This document shows positions 8,790 through 16,346 of a DNA stretch of 64,000 bases, in pieces (positions within the stretch are counted from its first letter, which is position 1; each line of letters begins with the position of its first letter). Both the position numbers and the translations under genes were made by a program. A model generated the notes under the pieces. The model saw only the letters and a list, made by a program, of their open reading frames with translations, searched no databases and had not been told where the DNA came from. Origin of the DNA: Candidatus Amulumruptor caecigallinarius (GTDB lineage Bacteria; Bacteroidota; Bacteroidia; Bacteroidales; Muribaculaceae); the NCBI GenBank assembly GCA_944321825.1, contig CALUMU010000010.1, forward strand, positions 1 through 64,000. The letters run 5' to 3'.

Positions 8790-9575
8790 TTATTTTTGTG
8801 GTCGGGTGGGGGTTGAAGTATGCACTATGTAGTTTTTAACCTGCTTGAACAGCTCGGTCGCGAATACGAAGTCGTTGAGAGCCTCATTGGTGGCGGTGTA
8901 TATTTCGTTCTTGTTGCCGACCCATTCGCGGCGCCCGTTGCGGAGGTAGATGATGTTTTCGCCGATACCGAGCACGGAGTTCATGTCATGCGTGTTGATG
9001 ACGGTGGTGATGTTGTACTCGTGGGTTATGTCGCTCAGCAGCTCGTCTATGAGTATGGATGTGTGCGGATCAAGCCCGGAGTTGGGTTCGTCGCAAAACA
9101 GATACTTGGGATTAAGCGCTATGGCGCGTGCTATGGCTACACGCTTCTGCATACCGCCGGAAATCTCAGAGGGATACTTGTCATCCGCTCCTTTGAGGTT
9201 CACACGTTCGAGGCAGAATTGCGCCCGGTCTTTCCGTTCTGCCGGTGTCATGTCGGTGAACATCATCAGCGGAAACATCACATTGCCCAGCACTGTCTCA
9301 GAGTCAAACAGTGCCGAACCCTGAAACAACATGCCTATTTCCTCGCGCAGCTTCTTTGTCTGGTCCACCGACATCTTCATCACGTCACGTCCGTCATAAA
9401 GTATCTGCCCTTCTTCGGGCTTGAGCAGTCCGACAAGCGATTTCATCAATACCGTTTTTCCCGAACCGCTCTGCCCGATAATCAGATTGGTCTTGCCGGT
9501 GTAAAATGTCGCGTCCACACCGTGAAGGATGGTCTTGTCGTCAAATGATTTGGTTACACCCTTGACTTCTATCAT
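8790..9575 (-). CDS. mlaF: Mla-type phospholipid ABC transporter ATPase
   Basis: A 261-aa ABC ATPase with Walker A GQSGSGKT (about 34-41), signature SGGMQKR, Walker B YLFCDEP and an H-loop INTHDMNSV. Closest in style to MlaF/Ttg2A, which powers movement of phospholipid between inner and outer membranes. The start overlaps the MlaE-type permease stop by 4 bp. MlaD-like and periplasmic partners are not in the window. The C-terminal tail after about residue 240 is short and lacks the usual regulatory extension. Confidence 0.88.
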   Translation of the reverse strand: MIEVKGVTKSFDDKTILHGVDATFYTGKTNLIIGQSGSGKTVLMKSLVGLLKPEEGQILYDGRDVMKMSVDQTKKLREEIGMLFQGSALFDSETVLGNVMFPLMMFTDMTPAERKDRAQFCLERVNLKGADDKYPSEISGGMQKRVAIARAIALNPKYLFCDEPNSGLDPHTSILIDELLSDITHEYNITTVINTHDMNSVLGIGENIIYLRNGRREWVGNKNEIYTATNEALNDFVFATELFKQVKNYIVHTSTPTRPQK

Positions 9576-10321
9576 TGGAGCATAAGTTTGGTGAGTATTA
9601 CATCAAGGAGCAGTATCATGATGCTGCTTGTCACTACGGCGTTGGTGCTGGCTTTGCCCACTTCGAGGGCGCCACCTTTGACGTAGTAGCCGCAATAGCT
9701 TGCCACAGAGGTTATGACCACTGAGAAAAACAGCGATTTTATCAATCCGTACCATACATACCATTCCTGGAATTGGGTCTGTATGCCGTAGATATATTTC
9801 GACACGGAGATGATGCCCGTAGCAGCTGCTATCAGATAGCCGCCGAGCATGGTCGTGAATATGCAGAACACCACAAGTACAGGCATGAAAAACAAGAACC
9901 CTACTATCTTAGGCAGCACGAGGAAGTTGCATGAGTTGATGCCCATTATTTCCAGCGCGTCGATTTGCTCCGTCACTCTCATCGTGCCTATCTCTGAGGC
10001 GATATTACTGCCTACCTTGCCTGCAAGTATGAGGCACAATATGGAGTTGGAGAACTCCAGCAGCACGATTTCTCGTGTGGCGAGACCTGTCGAATAGCTC
10101 GGTACGAGAGGGGAGGAGAAGTTGAGCTGCATCTGTATCGTGATCACCGCTCCGATAAACAGGGCTATGATGATGACAAGCGGTATGGAGTCTACACCTA
10201 ATTTTTGTATCTCGAAAACCGTGCGTGAAAAAAATACTCTCCACTTGTCGGGGATACAGAATACACGCCTCATAAAAAGGCAGTATTTGCCGAAATTGGC
10301 TATGGATTTGGTGAAAATCAT
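9572..10321 (-). CDS. mlaE: MlaE-type ABC permease
   Basis: A 249-aa inner-membrane protein with about five to six hydrophobic segments. It contains the MlaE-family cytoplasmic coupling motif EIGTMRVTEQIDALEIMGI (around residues 110-128). It pairs with the ATPase directly downstream in retrograde or anterograde lipid trafficking to keep outer-membrane asymmetry. It is the first gene of the leftward pair. Confidence 0.9.
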   Translation of the reverse strand: MIFTKSIANFGKYCLFMRRVFCIPDKWRVFFSRTVFEIQKLGVDSIPLVIIIALFIGAVITIQMQLNFSSPLVPSYSTGLATREIVLLEFSNSILCLILAGKVGSNIASEIGTMRVTEQIDALEIMGINSCNFLVLPKIVGFLFFMPVLVVFCIFTTMLGGYLIAAATGIISVSKYIYGIQTQFQEWYVWYGLIKSLFFSVVITSVASYCGYYVKGGALEVGKASTNAVVTSSIMILLLDVILTKLMLQ

Positions 10322-10373
10322 CTGTCGTGTTATCTAACTTGGAGTATTTATAGGACCGTAGTGTAGGTCGCCG

Positions 10374-10381
10374 CAAAGTTA
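10374..10381 (-). promoter_or_regulatory. Bacteroidetes -7 element for mlaE-mlaF
   Basis: On the minus strand this is TAACTTTG, matching TAnnTTTG, about 50 nt before the mlaE start. No clear -33 TTTG is seen. It is divergent from the udk promoter. Confidence 0.5.
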
Positions 10382-10393
10382 CTGAAAAAATCA

Positions 10394-10424
10394 CTTGTAT
10401 TATAAAATTTAATGGTTAACTTTG
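10394..10424 (+). promoter_or_regulatory. Promoter of udk-lptB
   Basis: CTTG at 10394-10397, a 19-nt spacer, and TAACTTTG at 10417-10424. This matches the Bacteroidetes primary sigma consensus and lies about 97 nt before the udk ATG. Confidence 0.65.
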
Positions 10425-10521
10425 CCAATATATGCGTCCAAACGGCGCATAATGTATAGTACCTCATAATATATAGTACATCATAGCACCTCGCCGTTAA
10501 CCACCCCATACATATATCTCC

Positions 10522-11145
10522 ATGTTAGTCATAGGCATAGCCGGAGGCACAGGTTCTGGCAAGACCACAGTAGTAAATAAGATTATTTCGGCTCTCCCTC
10601 CGGGCGAGGTGGCTGTCATATCGCAGGACAACTATTATAAAGACTCAAGCCACGTACCCCCGGAGGACCGTCAGAAAATCAATTTCGACGAGCCTGCAGC
10701 TATCGAGTGGTCTCTGCTCGTGGCGCAGATTAAGGCTTTGCGTGACGGTCACACCGTAGAGATGCCGACCTACAGTTATCTGACTTGCACACGTCAGAAA
10801 GAGACGATAACAATCGAGCCTCGCGATGTGGTGCTTGTGGAAGGCATACTGGTACTCACACAGCCTCAGCTATGCGACATGATGGATGTGAAGGTTTTTG
10901 TCGATGCCGATGCTGATGACCGCTTGATTCGTGTCATCACCCGTGACTGTGTAGAGCGTGGGCGCACCCCCATGATGGTTATCAACCGTTATCAGGATGT
11001 CCTGAAACCTATGCATAACATGTATATCGAGCCTTCGAAAAAGAAAGCTGATCTTATAGTCCCGCAGGGCGGTAACAACATCGTGGCTGTTAATCTTCTT
11101 ACCGATTATATCGAATCACGACTCAGACACCCTAATATAAAATGA
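10522..11145 (+). CDS. udk: Uridine kinase
   Basis: A 207-aa P-loop kinase. GGTGSGKT at residues 8-15 binds ATP; DNYYKDSS and FDEPAA are uridine-kinase family motifs; EGILVL follows. It phosphorylates uridine and cytidine for pyrimidine salvage in the cytoplasm. Full length for the family. The stop codon overlaps the next ATG (ATGA at 11142-11145), so udk and the LPS-export ATPase share a message. Confidence 0.95.
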   Translation: MLVIGIAGGTGSGKTTVVNKIISALPPGEVAVISQDNYYKDSSHVPPEDRQKINFDEPAAIEWSLLVAQIKALRDGHTVEMPTYSYLTCTRQKETITIEPRDVVLVEGILVLTQPQLCDMMDVKVFVDADADDRLIRVITRDCVERGRTPMMVINRYQDVLKPMHNMYIEPSKKKADLIVPQGGNNIVAVNLLTDYIESRLRHPNIK

Positions 11146-11954
11146 TTGACCAGCAGGAGGACATTGCCGGCAGTATTCCCTTGTCCCAAACGCCGGAACA
11201 CGCAGAAGGCGGCAAGATGGTGCTTCGCACTGACAATCTTGTCAAGAAGTACGGTAACCGCATCGTAGCCAATCACGTGTCGATAGATGTCACGCAGGGT
11301 GAAATCGTAGGTCTCCTCGGTCCTAACGGTGCAGGTAAGACCACGACATTCTATATGACGGTAGGGCTTATTACCCCTAACGAGGGGCGGATTTTCCTCA
11401 ATGACCTTGATATAACCAAGTACCCCGTGTACCGGCGTGCCCAGAACGGCATCGGCTATCTCGCCCAAGAACCGTCGGTGTTCCGAAAACTGTCAGTCGA
11501 GGATAATATCCTTTCGGTGCTTGAGATGACAGGCACCTCCAAGGAGTACCAGCGTGACAAGCTCGAATCGCTTATAGAAGAGTTCTCATTGCAGAAAGTT
11601 CGCAAGAATCTCGGCGACCAGCTTTCAGGCGGCGAACGGCGACGCACCGAAATAGCCCGCTGTCTTGCCATCAATCCCAAGTTCATAATGCTCGACGAAC
11701 CGTTTGCCGGGGTTGACCCCATTGCGGTCGAGGATATTCAGTCGGTGGTCTATAAGCTTAAGGAGAAAAACATCGGCATACTAATCACAGACCACAACGC
11801 TCCTGAGACGCTCAGTATCACGGACCGTGCCTACTTGCTTTTCGAAGGTAAAATCCTCTTCCAGGGCACCAGCGAGGAGCTCGCATCTAACCCCATAGTC
11901 CGAGAGAAATATCTCGGTCGCAACTTCATATTCCACCGCAAGCAGTTTGACTGA
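11142..11954 (+). CDS. lptB: LPS export ABC transporter ATPase
   Basis: Up to 270 aa. The ABC domain starts near residue 27 (LRTDNLVKKYGN) with Walker A GPNGAGKT, signature LSGGERRR and Walker B MLDEPFAGVDPIAV, a sequence characteristic of LptB. It drives extraction of LPS from the inner membrane with LptFG and the Lpt bridge. The ATG at 11142 is coupled to udk; an internal ATG at 11217 behind GAAGG would give a more typical 245-aa protein, so the first 25 residues may not be translated. Confidence 0.93.
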   Translation: MIDQQEDIAGSIPLSQTPEHAEGGKMVLRTDNLVKKYGNRIVANHVSIDVTQGEIVGLLGPNGAGKTTTFYMTVGLITPNEGRIFLNDLDITKYPVYRRAQNGIGYLAQEPSVFRKLSVEDNILSVLEMTGTSKEYQRDKLESLIEEFSLQKVRKNLGDQLSGGERRRTEIARCLAINPKFIMLDEPFAGVDPIAVEDIQSVVYKLKEKNIGILITDHNAPETLSITDRAYLLFEGKILFQGTSEELASNPIVREKYLGRNFIFHRKQFD

Positions 11955-11995
11955 TGCCAGGCGGATTTAGAGACTGTCTGTAAAAAGAGCAGGCT

Positions 11996-12265
11996 CTAAA
12001 GTAGTTTTGTAGCGGTGATTTCGCCGGAACCTCCGCATATGGGGCATGGCTGGTGGATGGCGGCCATGGAGTCGGATGCTGCGGCATATGTTTCCACCTC
12101 ATTGCATACGGAGCAGCTTTGATGTATGGCCGAAGCGTATTCAGCTGTATGGTTCTGTATGTCCGCAGGGATAGAGTCATGGTTTTTGCCATCAGTGGTG
12201 AACGCAAGCGCGATTGCCGATACTGATACTGCTGCGGCTATGGCCAAGGAGTGTCGTATTCTCAT
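11996..12265 (-). CDS. Small exported protein with two CxxC pairs
   Basis: 89 aa with an N-terminal signal-like segment (MRIRHSLAIAAAVSVSAIALA). The mature part has CSVC and, at the C-terminus, CPICGGSGEI. The second resembles half of a DnaJ-type zinc repeat, so the two pairs could together bind one metal ion. No close family is recognised. It stands alone between convergent lptB and a divergent lipoprotein gene. The frame is plausible because of the signal peptide and paired cysteines, but expression is unproven. Confidence 0.5.
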   Translation of the reverse strand: MRIRHSLAIAAAVSVSAIALAFTTDGKNHDSIPADIQNHTAEYASAIHQSCSVCNEVETYAAASDSMAAIHQPCPICGGSGEITATKLL

Positions 12266-12572
12266 TGTCAGGATATTTAGTTAACCAGTTTTAATTTAAT
12301 AGAATAATTTCCCAGTCGTATTTTGGAATGATAACACCTAAGTGTGTTTGATTGTTTTATGACTGTTATATTTGGCGCAATCACCTCTGTCTGCCAATTC
12401 GTATTATATTAGGCTGGAAGATATTCATAATGCGTTAAATTGAGTTAAAATGGGGGGGGGTAAAAACTGGATGGATTTATTTTCTTACATTTACAAAAAC
12501 GGATATGCAAAGGTGGGGTGGTATTACACCATTCCGATTAAATAATAGTTACATTTAAAAAACACAAGTGCA
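12266..12572. other. Intergenic region with a G9 tract
   Basis: No gene is seen. A run of nine G (12452-12460) lies about 110 nt before the lipoprotein start. A weak -7-like TACATTTA follows near 12486. Homopolymer length could affect local promoter spacing, but no -33 element is clear. Confidence 0.4.
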
Positions 12573-13172
12573 ATGAAAAAACTGTTGACATTTATGACAT
12601 TGGCTGCAGTAGCTTTGATGCCGATGTCTTGCAAGAAAATCGCGAAGGATCTGATTGATTCAGCTACCGGGACTGAGATGGACAGCTCTGCCGCATTGGA
12701 GAAAGCCGCCGAGGCTGTAGCCAAAATCGATACTACCCAGTATAAAGTTACCATAATCAATCTCTCAGCCGAAGGCCCCTCCGACAAATGCTCCAACAGT
12801 CTTGGTTTCATAATGCTTACCATGGTCAACAAGGACAACCAGTATTATTACCAGCATTTCTATCCCAATGTCGACGCTCCCAAGCCGAAAAACTACCCCT
12901 ATAAGGAAAAATGGGAGGATGTAAAGTCGCTCAGCTTCGACACCAAGAAACTCGAAGGATTGGTAAATGAGTGCAAGAGCATGATTCCGAAAGAATATAA
13001 ATATTTGTGCCTTAATGATATACGTATGACCAGCGATGAGACGGAGCTGACCGTGCATGTCCAGGAGATAGGCAAGGAGAAAGTAGAGTCGGCCGGTGTC
13101 AGCTCCGATGTATATTATGTGATACGGTTCAAAATCACCCCTGACGGGCAGATTGATATGAAATTTGACTGA
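12573..13172 (+). CDS. Lipoprotein of unknown function
   Basis: A 199-aa protein with a lipobox ending at Cys20 (ALMPMSC), so it should be lipid-anchored after signal peptidase II. The mature region is a lysine-rich alpha/beta domain with paired cysteines (KCSN near 69, NECKS, YLCLND). The C-terminal strands end in DGQIDMKFD. I do not recognise the family. It sits 12 bp before a broken DUF6624 gene in the same direction and may have formed a two-gene unit with it. Confidence 0.7.
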   Translation: MKKLLTFMTLAAVALMPMSCKKIAKDLIDSATGTEMDSSAALEKAAEAVAKIDTTQYKVTIINLSAEGPSDKCSNSLGFIMLTMVNKDNQYYYQHFYPNVDAPKPKNYPYKEKWEDVKSLSFDTKKLEGLVNECKSMIPKEYKYLCLNDIRMTSDETELTVHVQEIGKEKVESAGVSSDVYYVIRFKITPDGQIDMKFD

Positions 13173-13184
13173 TTCTGAAAGTAT

Positions 13185-13768
13185 ATGAATCAGGTGGCTC
13201 TCTTTGCGTTTTTCGTCGCGATGTTTTCCTTGTCCGGGTATGCTCAAAGCAATCCGGCATTGAAAGCCGAGTTGGAGCGGATAATGGAATCGGACCAGGT
13301 TCCGCGAAATGAGTATGTTGCTGCACTCCGCGCCCAACATCGTGACAGTGTCTTGATTGAACGTTTGGTTAAGACCATATTGCACAACGACAGCGTGAAC
13401 ACTGTCCGCGTCACGGAGATTCTCGACACGCACGGGTTTCCGACACTGGCTGAGGTAGGGGACATAAACATTGCGGTCTGGGCTGTCTCATACAGCATTC
13501 CGACATCGCGCTGATTGACAAATATATGCCGCAGTTTCTCGATGCCGCTAAAAATGGTGATTTGCCAAAGAGGTATGTAGCTACTATGTATGACCGCTGC
13601 GAGGTTTGGCATGGCCGCCCGCAGAAATACGGCACTCAGGGTACCATGGACGAAAACGGCGCGTTTGTCCCGTCTGATTTGCTTGACCCGGCAAGGGTGG
13701 ACGAATGGCGGGCCGAAATGGGCTTGCCGCCCTTGGAGGAATACATCCGGCAGATGAATCGTAAATGA
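13185..13768 (+). pseudogene. DUF6624-family exported protein, frameshifted
   Basis: The first frame (13185-13514) has a signal peptide ending near GYA and runs to AEVGDINIAVWAV. The second frame begins IQHSDIALIDKYMP and ends at 13768 with the family's DRCEVWHGRPQKYGTQ motif. Deleting the TC at 13488-13489 joins them as AVWAVIQHSD, the expected continuous DUF6624 sequence. The cause looks like a TC dinucleotide duplication in GTCTC, or a sequencing error. No function is known for the family. If the lesion is real, the gene is inactive unless ribosomes slip. Confidence 0.75.
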
Positions 13769-13796
13769 GATGATGCCATTTGTTTTGACGGTCAAG

Positions 13797-13833
13797 GTGA
13801 GTATTCTATTTTGAAAGTGAGTAGAATACTCAC
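13797..13833 (+). terminator. Hairpin after the DUF6624 gene, possible terminator
   Basis: GTGAGTATTCTA (13797-13808) pairs perfectly with TAGAATACTCAC (13822-13833), with a 13-nt loop and TTTCC then TATTTTA after it. The 10-mer GTGAGTATTC also begins the inverted repeat at 7321. Confidence 0.55.
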
Positions 13834-13990
13834 TTTCCTATTTTATCGGTTCGGCAGGGTTATTCTTGGGAAAACGAGACTCAATGTCGGTTATTGTCTG
13901 CCTATATTTTGACTATATCGCTGCGGCGGTTAAAGTTTTTTATATATTATAGTTGTGGATGATATGTTGCGATTCTTTAACTTTGACATA

Positions 13991-14030
13991 GAACTGATTT
14001 AACATTTTGAAATAAGTTTAAATCAGTTCA
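13991..14030. repeat. Dispersed repeat, palindromic 40-bp unit
   Basis: GAACTGATTTAA (13991-14002) is the inverse of TTAAATCAGTTC (14018-14029). Positions 13995-14030 recur nearly exactly at 50465-50500, at the right end of a larger element. Here only the end-like palindrome is present, 31 nt upstream of bcp. Confidence 0.6.
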
Positions 14031-14060
14031 TAATCTCATATCAATCAAATATCAAATATT

Positions 14061-14528
14061 ATGGACTTAAACGTAGGAGACATGATTCCCGATTTCCTCG
14101 GCATAGGGAGCGACGGCAACGAAGTGCACGCATCTGACTTTGGCGGCGTGCCGTTGGTGATATACTTTTATCCCAAGGACAATACCCCCGGATGCACGGC
14201 AGAGGCCTGTTCGCTGCGTGACGGCGATGCCGAAATTGCGGCAAAAGGCTACAAGGTGATAGGCATTAGCAAGGACTCTGTGGCGAGCCATGCGAAATTT
14301 GCCGACAAATACTCCCTGCCATTCACATTGCTGAGCGACCCGGCCACGGAGGTCAATCAGGCTTTCGGTGTCTGGCAGAAAAAGAAGATGGCAGGCCGGG
14401 AATATATGGGTACGGTACGGACAACGTTCGTCACGGATGCATCCCACCGTATCACCCATATCATCCGCAAGGTCGACACGAAAAATGCCGCCTCACAGTT
14501 GCTCGGTCTTATTGGCGGTGGTCAGTGA
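14061..14528 (+). CDS. bcp: Thiol peroxidase of the Bcp/PrxQ family
   Basis: 155 aa, the normal family length, with no signal peptide. The motif NTPGCTAEAC holds peroxidatic Cys45 and the adjacent resolving Cys50, the atypical 2-Cys PrxQ arrangement. Cytoplasmic reduction of hydrogen peroxide and organic peroxides with thioredoxin is the known role. It stands alone, with a terminator-like stem of CCTCCATT/AATGGAGG at about 14555-14590 downstream. Confidence 0.94.
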   Translation: MDLNVGDMIPDFLGIGSDGNEVHASDFGGVPLVIYFYPKDNTPGCTAEACSLRDGDAEIAAKGYKVIGISKDSVASHAKFADKYSLPFTLLSDPATEVNQAFGVWQKKKMAGREYMGTVRTTFVTDASHRITHIIRKVDTKNAASQLLGLIGGGQ

Positions 14529-14554
14529 TGTCGTGTTAAAATGCTACTGAAAAG

Positions 14555-14590
14555 CACCTCCATTGTTAATGTCAATTAATAAATGGAGGT
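14555..14590 (+). terminator. Likely bcp terminator
   Basis: Complementary CACCTCCATT and AATGGAGGT arms flank an AT-rich loop, followed by TAAATTTTTA. It lies about 25 nt after the bcp stop. Confidence 0.5.
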
Positions 14591-14618
14591 TAAATTTTTA
14601 TATTTTATTATTTTTTTG

Positions 14619-14626
14619 TATCTTTG
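14619..14626 (+). promoter_or_regulatory. -7 element of the starch-degradation pair
   Basis: TATCTTTG matches TAnnTTTG exactly. It is about 100 nt upstream of the secreted-protein ATG at 14727; the -33 region is T-rich but lacks a clean TTTG. Confidence 0.55.
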
Positions 14627-14726
14627 CGGTTGGAAAATGCTATGGCTCTCATAGGAGCGCTCTGCTCTGCTATTTGATACTATCAATTAATCCTTATCTT
14701 TCAATTATTAATTTCTACATTCTTTC

Positions 14727-16331
14727 ATGAAGTCAAAGTTGTTTCTTGCTTTGATGGCTTTCGTCCTGCCCTCGGTATGTTGGGCTGACGGACAGTCGGC
14801 ATCCGCTTCGTCGGATCCCTCTCCTGCCGTGACGAATAAGCCTGTGACCGTTAAAGTCACTACCAATTCGATGGGCAACGATGTGTACGCCTACACATGG
14901 TGTATCATATCGGGTGCCGAAGTTTCCCCATTTGCTTGGGATGATGTCATCACTTCTAAATTCAAGATGACGACCGTCGACGGAGGTTATCAGATCCGCA
15001 TCGACGACATCCAGCAGTTCTACGGTCTGACCGAGTCGCAGATGGAAGGTCTGACAGAATTGTGTTTTATAGCCCGCACGTCAAGCGGAGCCCAGACTGC
15101 CGACACCAAAATCAGCGTGGTGCAGGGCCGTAAGACGGCTTACTCCGGGGGTGACGGCACTGCTGCTTCGCCTTTCCTGCTTTCGTCGGCCAAGGATCTT
15201 CAGGACCTTTCGGAGTATCCCGCAGACTGGGCTTCGGACATCTATCTCAAACTTACATCCGACATCACCGCTCCTGCCGGGCTGACTATCGGTTCGATAG
15301 GCTCGCCTTTCAAGGCTCATTTTGATGGTGACGGATATACGATTTCCGACCTCTCGGTGTCGCAGTCCGCACTCGGACAGGCTGCCGGCCTTTTCGGAGC
15401 TATAGACGGTGCAGTCATCAAGGGCGTTGCCGTGACTGATGCCGCTGTCGAGGGTCAAGCCTATGTAGGCATCCTCGTAGGACATGCCATCTCAGGTACG
15501 ATAGACCAATGTTACACTTCAGGAAGCGTAGAAGCAACGTCGCTTGCCGCCGGAGGTTTGGTGGGACTAAACACAGGCGCCACCATCTCCAACTGCTACT
15601 CGACGGCTGATGTAAACGCTGCCGACCAGTATGCTGCCGGAGGTCTTATAGGTAAGAATCTGGGCACTGTCAACAATTCGTATGCTACAGGCGAGGTCCG
15701 TGGCAAGAATTATATCGGCGGCATGGTAGGTGCCAACTACGGCTCTATCTCCAACTCTGTGGCTGTCAATGAGGGAGTCCTCTCTACCAATGACTATGTG
15801 GCACGTTTCGGTGGAAACAACAACCCCGAAAACCGTTCGACTGGTAATCTGGCATGGGACGGCATACCAGCATCCTCGGCGTGGACGCAGTATGGCGACC
15901 ATTCGGTAGGCTCGTCAGACCTGCATGCACAGGCCACCTACAGCAACACTCTCGGATGGGATTTCCCGTCAATATGGAAATGGGAAAGCAAAGAAGGCAA
16001 AGAATATCCTGTGCTTGCCATCATGAAGCAGCCGCAGGGCAATCCGTTCCCTGCATCGTTCTTTGACGAGTCTGCCATAGACAATATAGGTGCTGACGGC
16101 GAATTGACATTGCGTGCATGGCCCAATCCTGTCATGGATATACTCAACGTGGAGTCGCCGAGCGATCTTGAAAGCTATCGCATAGTGGCCATATCGGGCG
16201 CTGATGCCGGAAGCGGCAGTGTGTCGGGCCGCAGCGTGTCCATTGATTTCAGTCATCTTTCTCCCGGTGCTTACGTGCTCAACCTGCGTGGAGCCGAGGG
16301 CGTATATAACCAAATCATAATCAAGCGATAA
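14727..16331 (+). CDS. Secreted GLUG-repeat protein with a type IX secretion sorting domain
   Basis: 534 aa. A signal peptide ends near CWA (residue 20). An N-terminal beta-sandwich (about 25-135) is followed by GLUG-like repeats at about 215-340 (units such as AGGLVGLNTGATISNCYSTADV). The C-terminal 80 residues (WPNPVMDILNV to YNQIIIKR) are a type A Por/T9SS sorting domain. The protein is therefore probably exported by T9SS and held at the cell surface. It lies 15 bp before the giant amylase and shares its promoter, so a role in binding or positioning starch is likely but unproven. The N-domain family is not recognised. Confidence 0.82.
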   Translation: MKSKLFLALMAFVLPSVCWADGQSASASSDPSPAVTNKPVTVKVTTNSMGNDVYAYTWCIISGAEVSPFAWDDVITSKFKMTTVDGGYQIRIDDIQQFYGLTESQMEGLTELCFIARTSSGAQTADTKISVVQGRKTAYSGGDGTAASPFLLSSAKDLQDLSEYPADWASDIYLKLTSDITAPAGLTIGSIGSPFKAHFDGDGYTISDLSVSQSALGQAAGLFGAIDGAVIKGVAVTDAAVEGQAYVGILVGHAISGTIDQCYTSGSVEATSLAAGGLVGLNTGATISNCYSTADVNAADQYAAGGLIGKNLGTVNNSYATGEVRGKNYIGGMVGANYGSISNSVAVNEGVLSTNDYVARFGGNNNPENRSTGNLAWDGIPASSAWTQYGDHSVGSSDLHAQATYSNTLGWDFPSIWKWESKEGKEYPVLAIMKQPQGNPFPASFFDESAIDNIGADGELTLRAWPNPVMDILNVESPSDLESYRIVAISGADAGSGSVSGRSVSIDFSHLSPGAYVLNLRGAEGVYNQIIIKR

Positions 16332-16346
16332 CCGCATTATATAACG

